A DNA stretch of 64,000 bases from Stenotrophomonas sp. 57 (lineage in GTDB: Bacteria > Pseudomonadota > Gammaproteobacteria > Xanthomonadales > Xanthomonadaceae). The translations under genes and the position numbers were made by a program. The notes below the pieces were generated by a model. It had not been told where the DNA came from and made no database searches. It was given only the letters and a program-made list of their open reading frames with translations. Positions 21,735-31,297 of this stretch are shown here, piece after piece (position 1 is the first letter of the stretch; every line of letters begins with the position of its first letter). The stretch lies in NCBI RefSeq assembly GCF_030291075.1, contig NZ_CP127407.1, positions 3,532,001 to 3,596,000 of the forward strand, read 5' to 3'.

Positions 21735-22874
21735 TCAGGGCGTGCCGGCAGGCACACGGAGTTCAAGCTGCAGGTCACCCCAATAGATGCCTGAGCGTTT
21801 GGAGGTCGACGGCACGCGCGGCATGTCCAGCGTCATCGGCGTGTTCACGCAGAACACCGGCTGGCTCATGCCGGGCAGCATCACCAGCCGCAGTTGCGAA
21901 CTGTCGATACCGGTCAGTTGTTCTTCGACGCCGTTGTTGAGCGGTACGCGTGCGCCGTTGTGATCCAGCGTGACGGTGTAATCCAGGCGTTGGCTGGGGT
22001 CGCTGCCGCTACTGTCGTGCCAGAGCGAGAAGCCGCTGTTGCCTGCCGAGCGCGGGCTTATATCGCGCGCGGTTACGGCCAGGTAGGAGGCTTGCGAGCC
22101 GAGTCCGTCGTAGAGGCACATGTCCACGACCGTGCGACCACCCACGGTTTGTTGGATGGGGTCGTAGCGGGCGTCGAGGTTTACGAGCGGGGTGGTGCTT
22201 TCGAATTGGGGGAAATAGATGGATGCGGCATTGTGGTCGGTGATGGTGAAGTCAAAGTTGAAGATGTATGTGGCGAAGCTCTCGATTGAACTGCGCAGAT
22301 TCAATCGCAACGAAGCCGTCCAACGCCCAGCAACAAGCGCTTCAAGCGAACTTGCGGGCACAGATAGGGCTACTCCCGTGCCGGACTGAAGTGAAGCTCC
22401 GCAGACGGCCCCGTACCTAGTCCAAATAGGGCGCTCGTATCTGCTCCAGAAGCTCGGCTCACAACGATTGACCGATTCAATTCGCTGCAGGTATCCGACA
22501 ACATCTATGGCCGTGGTCAACCCACTTCTCTGCTCAACGAACTCAAGCAGCACGCGACTGTGCCCAGATCCGTTCTCATCATTACCTGCCGCCAAGCATC
22601 GACCATTACGCGAGTCATGTTCGGAGTCACAAACAAGATGTAGCGAGCGATAGTGCTTGGTCACGTCCAAGTCATTACCCAGGACTGTTCTTGCGGGAAG
22701 CAGCACTATCTCGCCAGGGATTGAAGCTCTGTCCCATGCCTGCACCACTTTCTGCTCGACGGTGCCTCGTAGAGGCTCGACGTCCGCCGGCCTCTGCCCC
22801 CACGCCTTCGGCACGCACACCAGCACCATCAGTGCGCTCATCACCATCACCACCCACACTCCACGCCGGTTCAT
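21735..22874 (-). CDS. CfaE/CblD-like pilus tip adhesin
   Basis: 379 residues with a signal peptide (about 1-26, ending PKAWGQ). The C-terminal domain holds the family signature VVDMCLYDGLGSQASYL (about 250-266) and the terminal stretch SGIYWGDLQLELRV. The N-terminal half would be the receptor-binding domain; its DNA (about 22290-22720) is clearly lower in GC than the rest of the operon, suggesting recombination or imported sequence. The start overlaps the usher stop by four bases. In CFA/I and Cbl pili this subunit initiates assembly and sits at the tip. Confidence 0.88.
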   Translation of the reverse strand: MNRRGVWVVMVMSALMVLVCVPKAWGQRPADVEPLRGTVEQKVVQAWDRASIPGEIVLLPARTVLGNDLDVTKHYRSLHLVCDSEHDSRNGRCLAAGNDENGSGHSRVLLEFVEQRSGLTTAIDVVGYLQRIESVNRCEPSFWSRYERPIWTRYGAVCGASLQSGTGVALSVPASSLEALVAGRWTASLRLNLRSSIESFATYIFNFDFTITDHNAASIYFPQFESTTPLVNLDARYDPIQQTVGGRTVVDMCLYDGLGSQASYLAVTARDISPRSAGNSGFSLWHDSSGSDPSQRLDYTVTLDHNGARVPLNNGVEEQLTGIDSSQLRLVMLPGMSQPVFCVNTPMTLDMPRVPSTSKRSGIYWGDLQLELRVPAGTP

Positions 22875-25591
22875 GGCGTACCTCCTGCTGCTGCGGTCTG
22901 CGGCGTGGCGGCCATCAGCGCCTGTTCCTGCAGCAACCGGGTCACGCGGGCCTGCTGGCGGATTTCCGCCGGCAGCTGGGCCACGGCCAGCGGTTCGCAG
23001 TGCACGGCGCCGACCAGCATCACCACGCTGCGGCGCTCGCGCACCTGCAGTGGGCAGTGCAGCAGGCGGTCGTCCTGCAGCAGGTAGAGCGTGCGTTCGC
23101 GACGCGGGAAATCGGCGACGAAGCCGCCGTTGGCGCCGGTGCCGGGCACCGGTGCGTTGAGGATGCGGGCGCCGCCCAGCGGCACGCCGGCCACGTCGCG
23201 GGCGTTGCCGATGAAGGTGTAGGTCACCTCGATCGGCACCGGCAGGCGCAGCAGGCGGCCGGGCGCCAGGAACAGCGGGCGCGCGCCACCCACGCCGCTC
23301 ACGCGGATGGCGGCATCACTGCCCAGGGCGCTGGCGTCCTGCACTTCGGCGCGGTGCGACTGGTAGGCCGACAGCGGCAGCAGGCGGCGCTCGCCCAGCG
23401 CCAGCTTCTGCCGGCGCATGCCGCCCACCTGCAGTTCGGCAGCCACGCCGGTCAGTTCCAGGTCGTCCACGGTATCCACCTGCACGGCCAGGCCGGCATC
23501 GGCGCCCACGCCGCCGCCCCAGTAGAAGCCGTGGCGACCCAGCGCCAGCCCGGAACTGTGCGTGGCGCTGTAGGACAGTTCATCGCGGCCGTGCTGCGCG
23601 TAGTGCGCCACCGCCATCGAGGTGTGGCCCAGGCGGTTCTGCAGCTGCCCGCCCAGCGATGCGCTGTAGCGTTCGTTGTTGTTGCCGCGCACTTCCAGCG
23701 TGGCCTCGCGGAACTGCGTATCCACTTCCTGGCGCAGGGTCTGCGAGGCGCTGTAGTTCACTTCCGGGCGCGCGTGCTGCGGCTGGCGCATGTCCACGCT
23801 GTAGCGCCGCTGCGATGAGCCGATATCGCGGCGCTGCAGGCGGCTGAAGGACAGGCTGAGGAACACACCACGGTCGCGATCGCCATTAAGGCGGCTGCGG
23901 CTGTGCTGCTGCCACACGCCCACGCGCGCGGACACGCTGAATTCCTGCCAGCGCTGCATGCGGTTGTAGCTGGCCTGCCAGGTGCGGCTCTGCCGTGGTT
24001 CGCGCTGGTAGCGCGGCTGCCACGACAGCAGCGGGTCAAGGCCGGCCATGGGGTCGTCCCATTCGTCGCGCAGCAGCGCGCCACGGCTCCAGGTCTGGCG
24101 CTTGGTGTAGGCCAAGTAGGCACTGCCGCCTGCCAGTGGCAGCGACACCGAAGCACTGAGTGAATCGGCGCAGCCCAGGCGGTCGCGCGCATCATCGTTG
24201 AACTGGCAGGCCTGCCCACGCAGGCGCTGGTGGTAAACATTCCACGACGCATGGCGGCGGTACGACAGCTGATGCTGCTGGCCACTGCTGCCATCGCTGC
24301 CGCGCAGGCCGCTGAAGGTGGCGCGTATATCCTGGGTCTCAAACTGCCGGCGCAGGTCCAGGCGCAGCTCGCCATAGCTGAAGCCGCCGAGGTCAGCCAC
24401 ACCAGCGGTCACTGCCGCATCGCGCCCCAGCGGCACGCGCAGGCCGGCCATGGCCGCCAGTTCATCGTTGAAGCGATCATCGCGGCGCTCGTTGCGGCGG
24501 CCGCCCTGCAGGAACCACTGCACGCTGCCGTTGGCCCAGTTGCCGCCCTTGTCGAACGGCGCGTCTTCGCTGCGCACCAGCACGCCGTCTTCGTAGATGC
24601 GCAGCATCACGGTGTAGCTGCCGAACGGAAAGCGGCGGGTGTCCAGTTCGTTGATGCCGGCCTGCAGGTAGAAGGTCTGCAGCAGGCGTTCGCCGTCGAA
24701 GGCATCCACGCGGGCATCGCGTGCCAGCAGCACGGTGAGCGGCGTAGCCTGCACGGCAGCGTCAGCATCCACGTAGGCCTGGGTGGTGCCCACACGCAGG
24801 CCCTGGAAGCGGTCCATCGGCAGCATGCTGAAACTGAAGGTGCCGCCCTGCGGGCTGGACAGGTTGCGGCGGTCCATGCGCCCGGCCTGCAGGTAGTGCT
24901 GCTGGCCCAGGTCGTGGCGGTAATAGGCATTGTCGAACTGGAAATCCTGGCGGCGGCGGCCACCGCGGTACTGCTGGCTGTTGAAGTTCCAATCGACCTT
25001 GGCGTGGCCGCGCTGGAACAATCCCAGCGTGCCGGCGCCCTGCGCGGTGAGCGCCTGATAGCCGCGGCCGCCGCTGAAATTGAGGGTCTGCTGGTGCAGG
25101 AAGGCGTTTTCGGCGTTGCGGCTGATCTGGTGGAAGCGATCGTTGGCGGGCTCGCCGCGGATCCACTGCCGGGCCACGAACAGACGCAATGCGCCCTCGC
25201 CTTCGTCGTACAGCGCGCGCACGGCCGCGGGGTCTTCCGGCGGATCCAGATAGCCGCAGCCGGCGGTGCCGCTGCCGTAGCGGCAGGCCAGGTGGCTGTT
25301 GCGCGGCAGCGGCTGCGACAGCGCCGGCAGCAGCACGGCCTGCGCCTCGGCGGGAAGATCGAGCGCCTGCAACACGCGTGCGGGATCTTCCACCTGCACA
25401 TGTTCCAGAGTGACGCGCACGGGCGACAGCCCGGCGCTGCGGCCGAACAGGCGGATGTCGAGTTGTTCGGTCTGGCCTTCGACCAGATCTTCGAAACCGG
25501 CGGGGACGCCGCGTGCCGCGACCAGCGGCGTGGCCATCGACAAGGCGAGCGCCATCGCCAGCCGGGTGACGGCGGGTGCGTGGGCTTTCAT
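22871..25591 (-). CDS. CS1/CFA-type fimbrial outer-membrane usher
   Basis: 906 residues with a signal peptide (ending PLVAARG). It shows the alternate-usher layout: an N-terminal region with DIRLFGRSAGLSPVRV, a long central beta-barrel (segments such as GHAKVDWNFNSQQYRGG and DFQFDNAYYRHDLGQQHYLQ), the conserved INELDTRRFPFGSYTVMLRI, and C-terminal soluble domains rich in Cys-free beta strands. It forms the pore and platform for pilus polymerisation. Homologous in role to CfaC, CblC and TcfC ushers. It lies 49 bases after the pilin gene, leaving room for an intergenic processing site. Confidence 0.9.
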   Translation of the reverse strand: MKAHAPAVTRLAMALALSMATPLVAARGVPAGFEDLVEGQTEQLDIRLFGRSAGLSPVRVTLEHVQVEDPARVLQALDLPAEAQAVLLPALSQPLPRNSHLACRYGSGTAGCGYLDPPEDPAAVRALYDEGEGALRLFVARQWIRGEPANDRFHQISRNAENAFLHQQTLNFSGGRGYQALTAQGAGTLGLFQRGHAKVDWNFNSQQYRGGRRRQDFQFDNAYYRHDLGQQHYLQAGRMDRRNLSSPQGGTFSFSMLPMDRFQGLRVGTTQAYVDADAAVQATPLTVLLARDARVDAFDGERLLQTFYLQAGINELDTRRFPFGSYTVMLRIYEDGVLVRSEDAPFDKGGNWANGSVQWFLQGGRRNERRDDRFNDELAAMAGLRVPLGRDAAVTAGVADLGGFSYGELRLDLRRQFETQDIRATFSGLRGSDGSSGQQHQLSYRRHASWNVYHQRLRGQACQFNDDARDRLGCADSLSASVSLPLAGGSAYLAYTKRQTWSRGALLRDEWDDPMAGLDPLLSWQPRYQREPRQSRTWQASYNRMQRWQEFSVSARVGVWQQHSRSRLNGDRDRGVFLSLSFSRLQRRDIGSSQRRYSVDMRQPQHARPEVNYSASQTLRQEVDTQFREATLEVRGNNNERYSASLGGQLQNRLGHTSMAVAHYAQHGRDELSYSATHSSGLALGRHGFYWGGGVGADAGLAVQVDTVDDLELTGVAAELQVGGMRRQKLALGERRLLPLSAYQSHRAEVQDASALGSDAAIRVSGVGGARPLFLAPGRLLRLPVPIEVTYTFIGNARDVAGVPLGGARILNAPVPGTGANGGFVADFPRRERTLYLLQDDRLLHCPLQVRERRSVVMLVGAVHCEPLAVAQLPAEIRQQARVTRLLQEQALMAATPQTAAAGGTP

Positions 25592-25640
25592 GGGGAATGG
25601 CCTGGAAAGGCCGGCCCGGCGTGCGGGCCGGCACAGGGTG

Positions 25641-26147
25641 TTACGGGGTGCCGGCCTTCTGCACCATCGCGATGCTGACCATGCCTTCGTACTTGCCAGC
25701 CACGGTCAACGGGGCCTGGCTGGTCTGGCCGATAGTGAGATCCAGCACAACCGAATGGCCTTCCAGCGCACCGCTATAGAGATCCGAAGCCAGGAAGTCC
25801 TGCTCGGCCACGGTGAGCGCGCGCCCCATGAGGCTGACGGTGAGCGGCACGGCCGGTGCCGCGCCGGTGGTACGGACCAAGCTGGGCGCGGTGATCAAGC
25901 GCACGCCCACGTCCATGTCTTCGTCGTTGGTGTAGATGCGCACGCGCTCGGTGTAGGGGGTCAGGCCCAGGCCCGGCACATGGTTCAGGCGCACTTCGGT
26001 GGGCAGCGCGCTGCCGTCTTCCTTCAGCAGGGCCAGGGTCAGGTCGACATCGGCGTAGACCTGGATGTGGGATTCAGCGGCGTGCGCGGACAGCGACGCG
26101 GTGACCAGCGCTGCAGCGAGCGCGGCCTTCTTCAGAATGGCGTTCAT
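25641..26147 (-). CDS. CS1-type fimbrial major subunit
   Basis: 168 residues from MNAILKKAALAAALVTASLS; signal peptide cleaved after AHA. The mature chain (ESHIQVYADVDLTLALLKED, then LPTEVRLNHVPGLGLTPYTE) matches the CS1/CFA major pilin family in length and pattern, including the conserved proline-rich strand, and lacks the cysteine pair of type 1 pilins. GAGAGA precedes the start. First gene of the fimbrial operon; its leader contains a striking hairpin at 26179-26216. Confidence 0.92.
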   Translation of the reverse strand: MNAILKKAALAAALVTASLSAHAAESHIQVYADVDLTLALLKEDGSALPTEVRLNHVPGLGLTPYTERVRIYTNDEDMDVGVRLITAPSLVRTTGAAPAVPLTVSLMGRALTVAEQDFLASDLYSGALEGHSVVLDLTIGQTSQAPLTVAGKYEGMVSIAMVQKAGTP

Positions 26148-26178
26148 CGGGTTGTCTCTCTCGGACAGTAAAGGGAGA

Positions 26179-26216
26179 GCTTCCCTCCCAGGAGGAGGAG
26201 GAGGAGGGAGGGAAGC
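26179..26216 (-). promoter_or_regulatory. Perfect leader hairpin with GGA/TCC triplet-repeat loop
   Basis: GCTTCCCTCCC (26179-26189) and GGGAGGGAAGC (26206-26216) form a perfect 11-bp stem around a 16-base loop of GGA repeats (CCT on the transcribed minus strand). It lies 31 bases upstream of the pilin start, so if transcribed it would put a stable hairpin with an anti-Shine-Dalgarno-like UCCUCC loop into the mRNA leader. Confidence 0.7.
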
Positions 26217-26371
26217 GCCGCGACTTCCGGGTGGGAAAGTGGCGACGGAGACAATGGTAGAAATCCGCCCTATTCCGAATCCATTCAACGATTCCTAAAT
26301 CGCGGATTGTTAAGCGCATTCCTCGACGCGGCTCAATGATCCGACTGAATGCAACTTGCCTCACTACAGAA

Positions 26372-26385
26372 TGCAAGAAGATGCA
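26372..26385. promoter_or_regulatory. TGCAA-N4-ATGCA palindrome upstream of CS1 pilin
   Basis: TGCAAGAAGATGCA matches the motif TGCAA-N4-TTGCA found upstream of three other adhesin transcription units, with one mismatch. It is 225 bases upstream of the pilin start. Confidence 0.4.
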
Positions 26386-26433
26386 TTGCGCGTTTGCGAG
26401 GAAGGCGTGGAGAGTGGTCGATTGCGCCAACAA

Positions 26434-26500
26434 CCGGCTGGCATGGCCCGGCGCTACCGGATGGAGAGCGAGCGCCCAGTAGATCCACGCCATGCGTGGG
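26434..26500. repeat. Two palindromic repeats, including a SMAG copy
   Basis: CCGGCTGGCATGGCCCGGCG with a trailing CTAC (26434-26457), then GTAGATCCACGCCATGCGTGG (26479-26499). Together with the hairpin at 26524-26550 they fill the gap between the fimbrial promoter and the micro-protein gene. The rest of 26217-26433 holds no visible gene. Confidence 0.75.
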
Positions 26501-26523
26501 TTGTTTACACGGATGCCAAACGC

Positions 26524-26550
26524 ATCAGGCCGCCTTGCGGCGGCCTGATG
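26524..26550 (-). terminator. Strong hairpin downstream of the micro-protein
   Basis: ATCAGGCCGCC and GGCGGCCTGAT pair perfectly over 11 bp with a short TTGC loop, 24 bases after the micro-protein stop. The minus-strand tail is weakly T-rich (GCGTTTGGC). Confidence 0.6.
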
Positions 26551-26574
26551 GTCAGAGCATTCAAACACGTGCGA

Positions 26575-26646
26575 TCAGAAGAAAATCGCGTACAGGATCA
26601 GCAGCGGAATCGGCACGCCCAACAGCCAGAGCAGAATCATTTTCAT
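26575..26646 (-). CDS. 23-residue hydrophobic micro-protein
   Basis: A complete tiny frame beginning MKMILLWLLGVPIPLLILYA and ending IFF, preceded by an ideal AGGAGA seven bases upstream of the ATG. The whole protein is one hydrophobic helix with a central Gly-Val-Pro-Ile-Pro kink and no long charged tail, so it should insert in the inner membrane. It starts 27 bases after the stop of the membrane protein gene upstream and is followed by a strong hairpin, so it looks like the last gene of that operon. The ribosome site and position make translation likely; the function is unknown. Confidence 0.7.
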   Translation of the reverse strand: MKMILLWLLGVPIPLLILYAIFF

Positions 26647-26673
26647 GGCAGGTCTCCTTGCATGGAATGCGGG

Positions 26674-27762
26674 TTACAGGTCGCGGCGGCGGCCGCCCCA
26701 GGTGGCGCTGAGGCTGGCGAAGAACGCGCCGATCAGCAGGGTGATGAACAGCCACAGTGCGGCGTAAGCCGTTGCTTTGCGCGCATCATCGGCCGCCTGC
26801 TTGGCGGTGGTCTTTGCCTTCTCCAGCGCGGCACGCATGCGCGTCTGCACATCGGTCACACGGGCCTGCGCTTCGGCCGGGCTCATGCCGGTCTCGCGCG
26901 CGATGAGCTGCGACAGGTACTGGGTGTCGGCCGGATCGAGGCCATCGCCCTGCAGGCTGTTGACGATGATGCGGTTCACTTCGGCCCGCACCTCACGACG
27001 GTCGCCCATTGGGCCGCCGCCCGGCATCGGGCGCGGCGGCTGCGCCATGCGCGCATCGCGCGGGCCAGGGCTGGCGACCGGCGGCGGCGCGGCCGGGTCC
27101 ATTGGGCCGTTGCCTGGCGCCGTGCCGGGTGCGGGCGGCGCCGGCGGTGCATCTGCGACATCCGCGCCCGGGTGGGTGGCGTTGCGGAACAGCGAATCCA
27201 CCCAATAGTTGAGGTCGCCTTCCGGTGCGGCCGCGGCGGCGCTACCGGCACCTGCGGCGGCTACGCCGGCCGTGGACGCAGCGGCGCCTGCAGTGGCGCC
27301 GGCCACCTTCGCGCCCGTGCCGAGCACGCCGCCGATGGCCGAGGTCAGCAGGCCCGCAGTCAACAGCGTGGCGACGGCCCACGACACGAAGCCGTGTGCG
27401 GTATCGCGGAAGTAGGTTTCATCACCGTGGATCTGCGTCCACTTGGTGCGCAGGCGACCAGCGAGATAGCCCCCCAGGCCGGAGGCGGCCAGCGCGGTGA
27501 AGGTGAGCCAGGCGATGCTGGACCAGCCGAAGGTTTCCTTGCTGACCCCCTCGAAGGACCACGGCGATACCGAGGACAGGCCAAGGCCGACACCGAGGAT
27601 GAGCAGGATGAGGGAGAGTGCGGCGGCAGCGGCGGCACCGGCGAAGATCGCGCCCCAGGACACGGCGCTTTCGCTGGGAGGGGCGACGATGGGGGCGGTG
27701 ACGACAGTGGCGACATCGGGACCGAGCGGGCCGCGCTCGGGTGGGTCGAATCGGGTACTCAT
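26674..27762 (-). CDS. Membrane protein with Pro/Ala-rich insert, unknown function
   Basis: 362 residues. An N-terminal cytoplasmic stretch, then membrane helices at about 35-62 (GAIFAGAAAAAALSLILLIL), 82-104 and 125-150, a long Ala/Pro/Gly-rich low-complexity region (about 150-255), a helical segment rich in charged residues (REVRAEVNRIIVNSLQGDGL, then a coiled coil ending DDARKATAYAALW) and a last membrane helix (LFITLLIGAFFASLSATWGG). Similar proteins in other genomes are labelled PhnA-like, but I see no PhnA domain. Upstream of it lies a 207-base gap with no recognisable gene. Confidence 0.8.
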   Translation of the reverse strand: MSTRFDPPERGPLGPDVATVVTAPIVAPPSESAVSWGAIFAGAAAAAALSLILLILGVGLGLSSVSPWSFEGVSKETFGWSSIAWLTFTALAASGLGGYLAGRLRTKWTQIHGDETYFRDTAHGFVSWAVATLLTAGLLTSAIGGVLGTGAKVAGATAGAAASTAGVAAAGAGSAAAAAPEGDLNYWVDSLFRNATHPGADVADAPPAPPAPGTAPGNGPMDPAAPPPVASPGPRDARMAQPPRPMPGGGPMGDRREVRAEVNRIIVNSLQGDGLDPADTQYLSQLIARETGMSPAEAQARVTDVQTRMRAALEKAKTTAKQAADDARKATAYAALWLFITLLIGAFFASLSATWGGRRRDL

Positions 27763-27912
27763 GGGGTGGACGCTCCATTTCAGGTGCTGCGGATGCAGCT
27801 GGCGTCCTGAGGCTGCGCGAGCGGTTGTGAAGCTGGCGAGACCCTTGAATCACGCGGTCTTTGCGCGGTGAAGCGCGTGCCAAGCAAGGTTGGCACCCAC
27901 CGGGGTGGCGGC

Positions 27913-27944
27913 AAAAAAAAAAACGCCCCGCGGATGCGGGGCGT
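27913..27944 (-). terminator. Intrinsic terminator of gltA
   Basis: Stem ACGCCCCGC/GCGGGGCGT with loop GGAT, followed on the minus strand by a run of eleven T; located 25 bases after the gltA stop. Confidence 0.92.
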
Positions 27945-27969
27945 TCTTCTCACGAATGACCTCGGGCGA

Positions 27970-29247
<1,278 letters not shown>

Positions 29248-29488
29248 TGTGTGCGCTCCTTCATGGGAAGGCGCCTGCCCAAGCGCATTGGTCAGGCACG
29301 TGAATGACGTCCTCGGCCTGTGCCGGGGATCAGGTCATTATCGCACAGCAGCATTTGCCCGGCGCTAGACAGAAGTCGTATACGACAGGCGGCCAGACGC
29401 CGGCCGTTGAGCGGCCCGGATCGGCAAACGCGTTGTCACACGAACGCAGTGTTCCGTCCATCCAAACGCCCGTTGGGTTGGCGTTGGG

Positions 29489-29520
29489 GAAAAACAAACG
29501 GCCGCGCAGAGCGCGGCCGT
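29489..29520 (-). terminator. Intrinsic terminator of rpmE2
   Basis: Stem ACGGCCGCGC/GCGCGGCCGT with loop AGA, followed on the minus strand by TTGTTTTT; 23 bases after the rpmE2 stop. The rest of 29248-29488 carries the gltA promoter region but no gene I can support. Confidence 0.88.
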
Positions 29521-29543
29521 CGGTTCGAAGCTGGATCGACAGA

Positions 29544-29786
29544 TCAGCGCGCGTAGCGCTTCTGGAACTTGTCGATACGGCCCGAGGTGTCGATGACCTT
29601 GTGCTTGCCCGTGTAGAACGGGTGCGAAGCCGAGGAAATTTCAACCTTCACCAGCGGGTAGTCGTTGCCGTCTTCCCACTTGATGGTTTCCTTCGTCGCC
29701 ATGGTCGAGCGGGTCAGGATCTTGAAATCGGAGGTGACGTCATGGAAGACGACGTCGCGGTAGTTCGGATGGATATCGGCCTTCAT
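29544..29786 (-). CDS. rpmE2: 50S ribosomal protein L31 type B
   Basis: 80 residues: [20 protein letters not shown], then [20 protein letters not shown] and [20 protein letters not shown]. The type B pattern without the zinc-binding CxxC pair marks the zinc-independent paralog, which in other bacteria is induced under zinc limitation through Zur. Whether a Zur site is present upstream is not clear by eye. Confidence 0.96.
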   Translation of the reverse strand: MKADIHPNYRDVVFHDVTSDFKILTRSTMATKETIKWEDGNDYPLVKVEISSASHPFYTGKHKVIDTSGRIDKFQKRYAR

Positions 29787-29875
29787 GGGCTCACACCGTA
29801 AATGGGCTGGTGGTCAAGAGCGGCATTATAAGCACCGGTTGCCGCCCGGGGCAACCGGTTGCCGGTCAATCGACC

Positions 29876-30814
29876 TCAGTCCGCGCCCAGGGCCTGGCGC
29901 ACCAGCGCCTCGAAACGCTGCTGGTCGTAGGCCATCAGCAGATCGCAGTTGTCCGGCTGGCCGGTCTGGCGGTTCCAGTCGACGATGGTGGCACCGCGGC
30001 TGAACGTACCGTTCAGTTCCACGTTCAGCGGACGCGATTCCACCTGCAGCTGCCCTTCCGGGTTCAGCGCCCAGGCCATGGCCACCGCATCGGCGGTGTA
30101 CCAGCGGCCGCCCTTGGCGTCTTCGGACAGCGCGCGGGTCTTGCGCGAGATCAGCTCGTAGAAGCGGGCGCGATCGGAATCGGCCTGCAGCCACTGCTCG
30201 GCCTGCTCAAGCGGCAGGCCGTGGGCGACGGTGGCTTCCCAGTCCGACACCAGCAGGTGCTTGAACGAGGTGAACACCACGTGCGCCGCTTCCGGGTCGA
30301 AGGCGATGTTGAACTCGGCGGCCGGGGTGATGTTGCCGTGGCAGGTGACGGCACCGCCCATCACCACGATGCGCTTGATGCGCTGAGGCAGGGTCGGATC
30401 CAGCTTCAGCGCCAGCGCCAGGTTGGTCAGCGGGCCGAGCATCACCAGCATCAGTTCGCCGGCGTGCTCGTGCGACAGGCGCAGGATGGCCAGCGCGGCG
30501 TGCTCGGTTTCGGCCTGGCGGCTGGGCGGCGGCAGGTCCACGTCGCCGTAGCCATCACGGCCATGCACGTGGGCAGCGTCGACGGAGGGATGGAGCAGCG
30601 GATCGGGGCTGCCGGCAAACACCGGGACGTCGGTGCGGCCGACGATGTCGCAGAGCTTGAGGGCGTTGCGGACGGTGTACTCGAGGCCGACATTACCGGC
30701 GGCGATGGTCAGGGCGACCACGTCGTGCCGTTCATCAGCGAAGGCCATCAGCAGGGCCAGGGCGTCGTCCACACCAGGGTCGGTGTCGATCAACAGCGGG
30801 ATCTTGTGGGTCAT
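29876..30814 (-). CDS. Nucleoside hydrolase (IUNH family)
   Basis: 312 residues from MTHKIPLLIDTDPGVDDALA. The DTDPGVDDA calcium/ribose-binding motif near residues 10-18, a second conserved segment (MVMLGPLTNLALAL), a middle motif IVVMGGAV and the late EFNIAFDPEAAHVVF are those of inosine-uridine nucleoside N-ribohydrolases. It splits purine or pyrimidine nucleosides to base plus ribose in nucleoside salvage; the substrate cannot be set from sequence. It stands alone; its 3' end overlaps no neighbour. Confidence 0.93.
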   Translation of the reverse strand: MTHKIPLLIDTDPGVDDALALLMAFADERHDVVALTIAAGNVGLEYTVRNALKLCDIVGRTDVPVFAGSPDPLLHPSVDAAHVHGRDGYGDVDLPPPSRQAETEHAALAILRLSHEHAGELMLVMLGPLTNLALALKLDPTLPQRIKRIVVMGGAVTCHGNITPAAEFNIAFDPEAAHVVFTSFKHLLVSDWEATVAHGLPLEQAEQWLQADSDRARFYELISRKTRALSEDAKGGRWYTADAVAMAWALNPEGQLQVESRPLNVELNGTFSRGATIVDWNRQTGQPDNCDLLMAYDQQRFEALVRQALGAD

Positions 30815-30904
30815 CGTTGCCGTCTTCAGATCGGCAACGAAGTGTGGACCGGGTTGATGACCGTTGCAAGACCACCCTGCCCCGGGGGCAAATGCGACGG
30901 AGAT

Positions 30905-30943
30905 GGGGTCAGAGCTCTTTGCTGCCCAAAGGGATCCGACCCC
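30905..30943. repeat. GGGGTCAGA palindromic repeat, copy 1
   Basis: GGGGTCAGAGC, CTTTG and mirrored CAAAG, then CCGACCCC: an imperfect inverted repeat. A second copy is at 39655-39693. A different family from the SMAG repeats. Confidence 0.75.
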
Positions 30944-30995
30944 TGCGCGAAACGCAGCTGAGCGTGGGCTTGGCTCTACAGGGATGGCAGTGAAA

Positions 30996-31021
30996 TGCCG
31001 CCGGGCATGGCCCGGCGCTAC
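30996..31021. repeat. Palindromic repeat of the CCGGGCATGGCCCGG type
   Basis: CCGCCGGGCATGGCCCGGCG followed by CTAC (GTAG on the minus strand). Copies also at 39607 and 60545. Confidence 0.75.
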
Positions 31022-31072
31022 CGGGTTCAATGCTCTGAACATCCCCCTACCCGGCAGCCGGGTGACCGGAGG

Positions 31073-31090
31073 TTTGCAACTTTTTGCATG
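31073..31090. promoter_or_regulatory. TGCAA-N4-TTGCA palindrome upstream of the autotransporter
   Basis: TTTGCAACTTTTTGCATG: an exact TGCAA-N4-TTGCA palindrome, 210 bases upstream of the autotransporter start. The extended form TTTGCAAC-N3-TTGCAT is shared with two sites in the split fimbrial locus. Confidence 0.6.
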
Positions 31091-31180
31091 GGCAGGCGCC
31101 TCCCGTCAGCCCAGACTTCGTGCCGATCAAGACATGCCACGGCGGGTTCAACCCGTATCTGTTGGGGATCAGCGGGCATC

Positions 31181-31240
31181 ATTTTTCATTTTTTTCACAC
31201 GGTCAGGGTATACGTCACAAGCCTGAACGCGCCTGAACGC
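31181..31240 (+). promoter_or_regulatory. Candidate autotransporter promoter and tandem 10-bp repeat
   Basis: An AT-rich T tract (CATTTTTCATTTTTTTCACA, 31181-31200), a possible -10 box TATACG at 31209-31214, and two perfect tandem copies of GCCTGAACGC at 31221-31240. The -35 box is not convincing. The rest of the 483-base gap 30815-31297 holds only repeats and this region. Confidence 0.4.
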
Positions 31241-31297
31241 ACGCTTGCGACCATCCAGCACCACTGTCTGGCCATTTCTGGGATAGAGGAGAGATCC

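Noticed and set aside
29330..29644. Small minus-strand frame between rpmE2 and gltA
   Set aside because: It overlaps the rpmE2 coding end and terminator, with no ribosome site.
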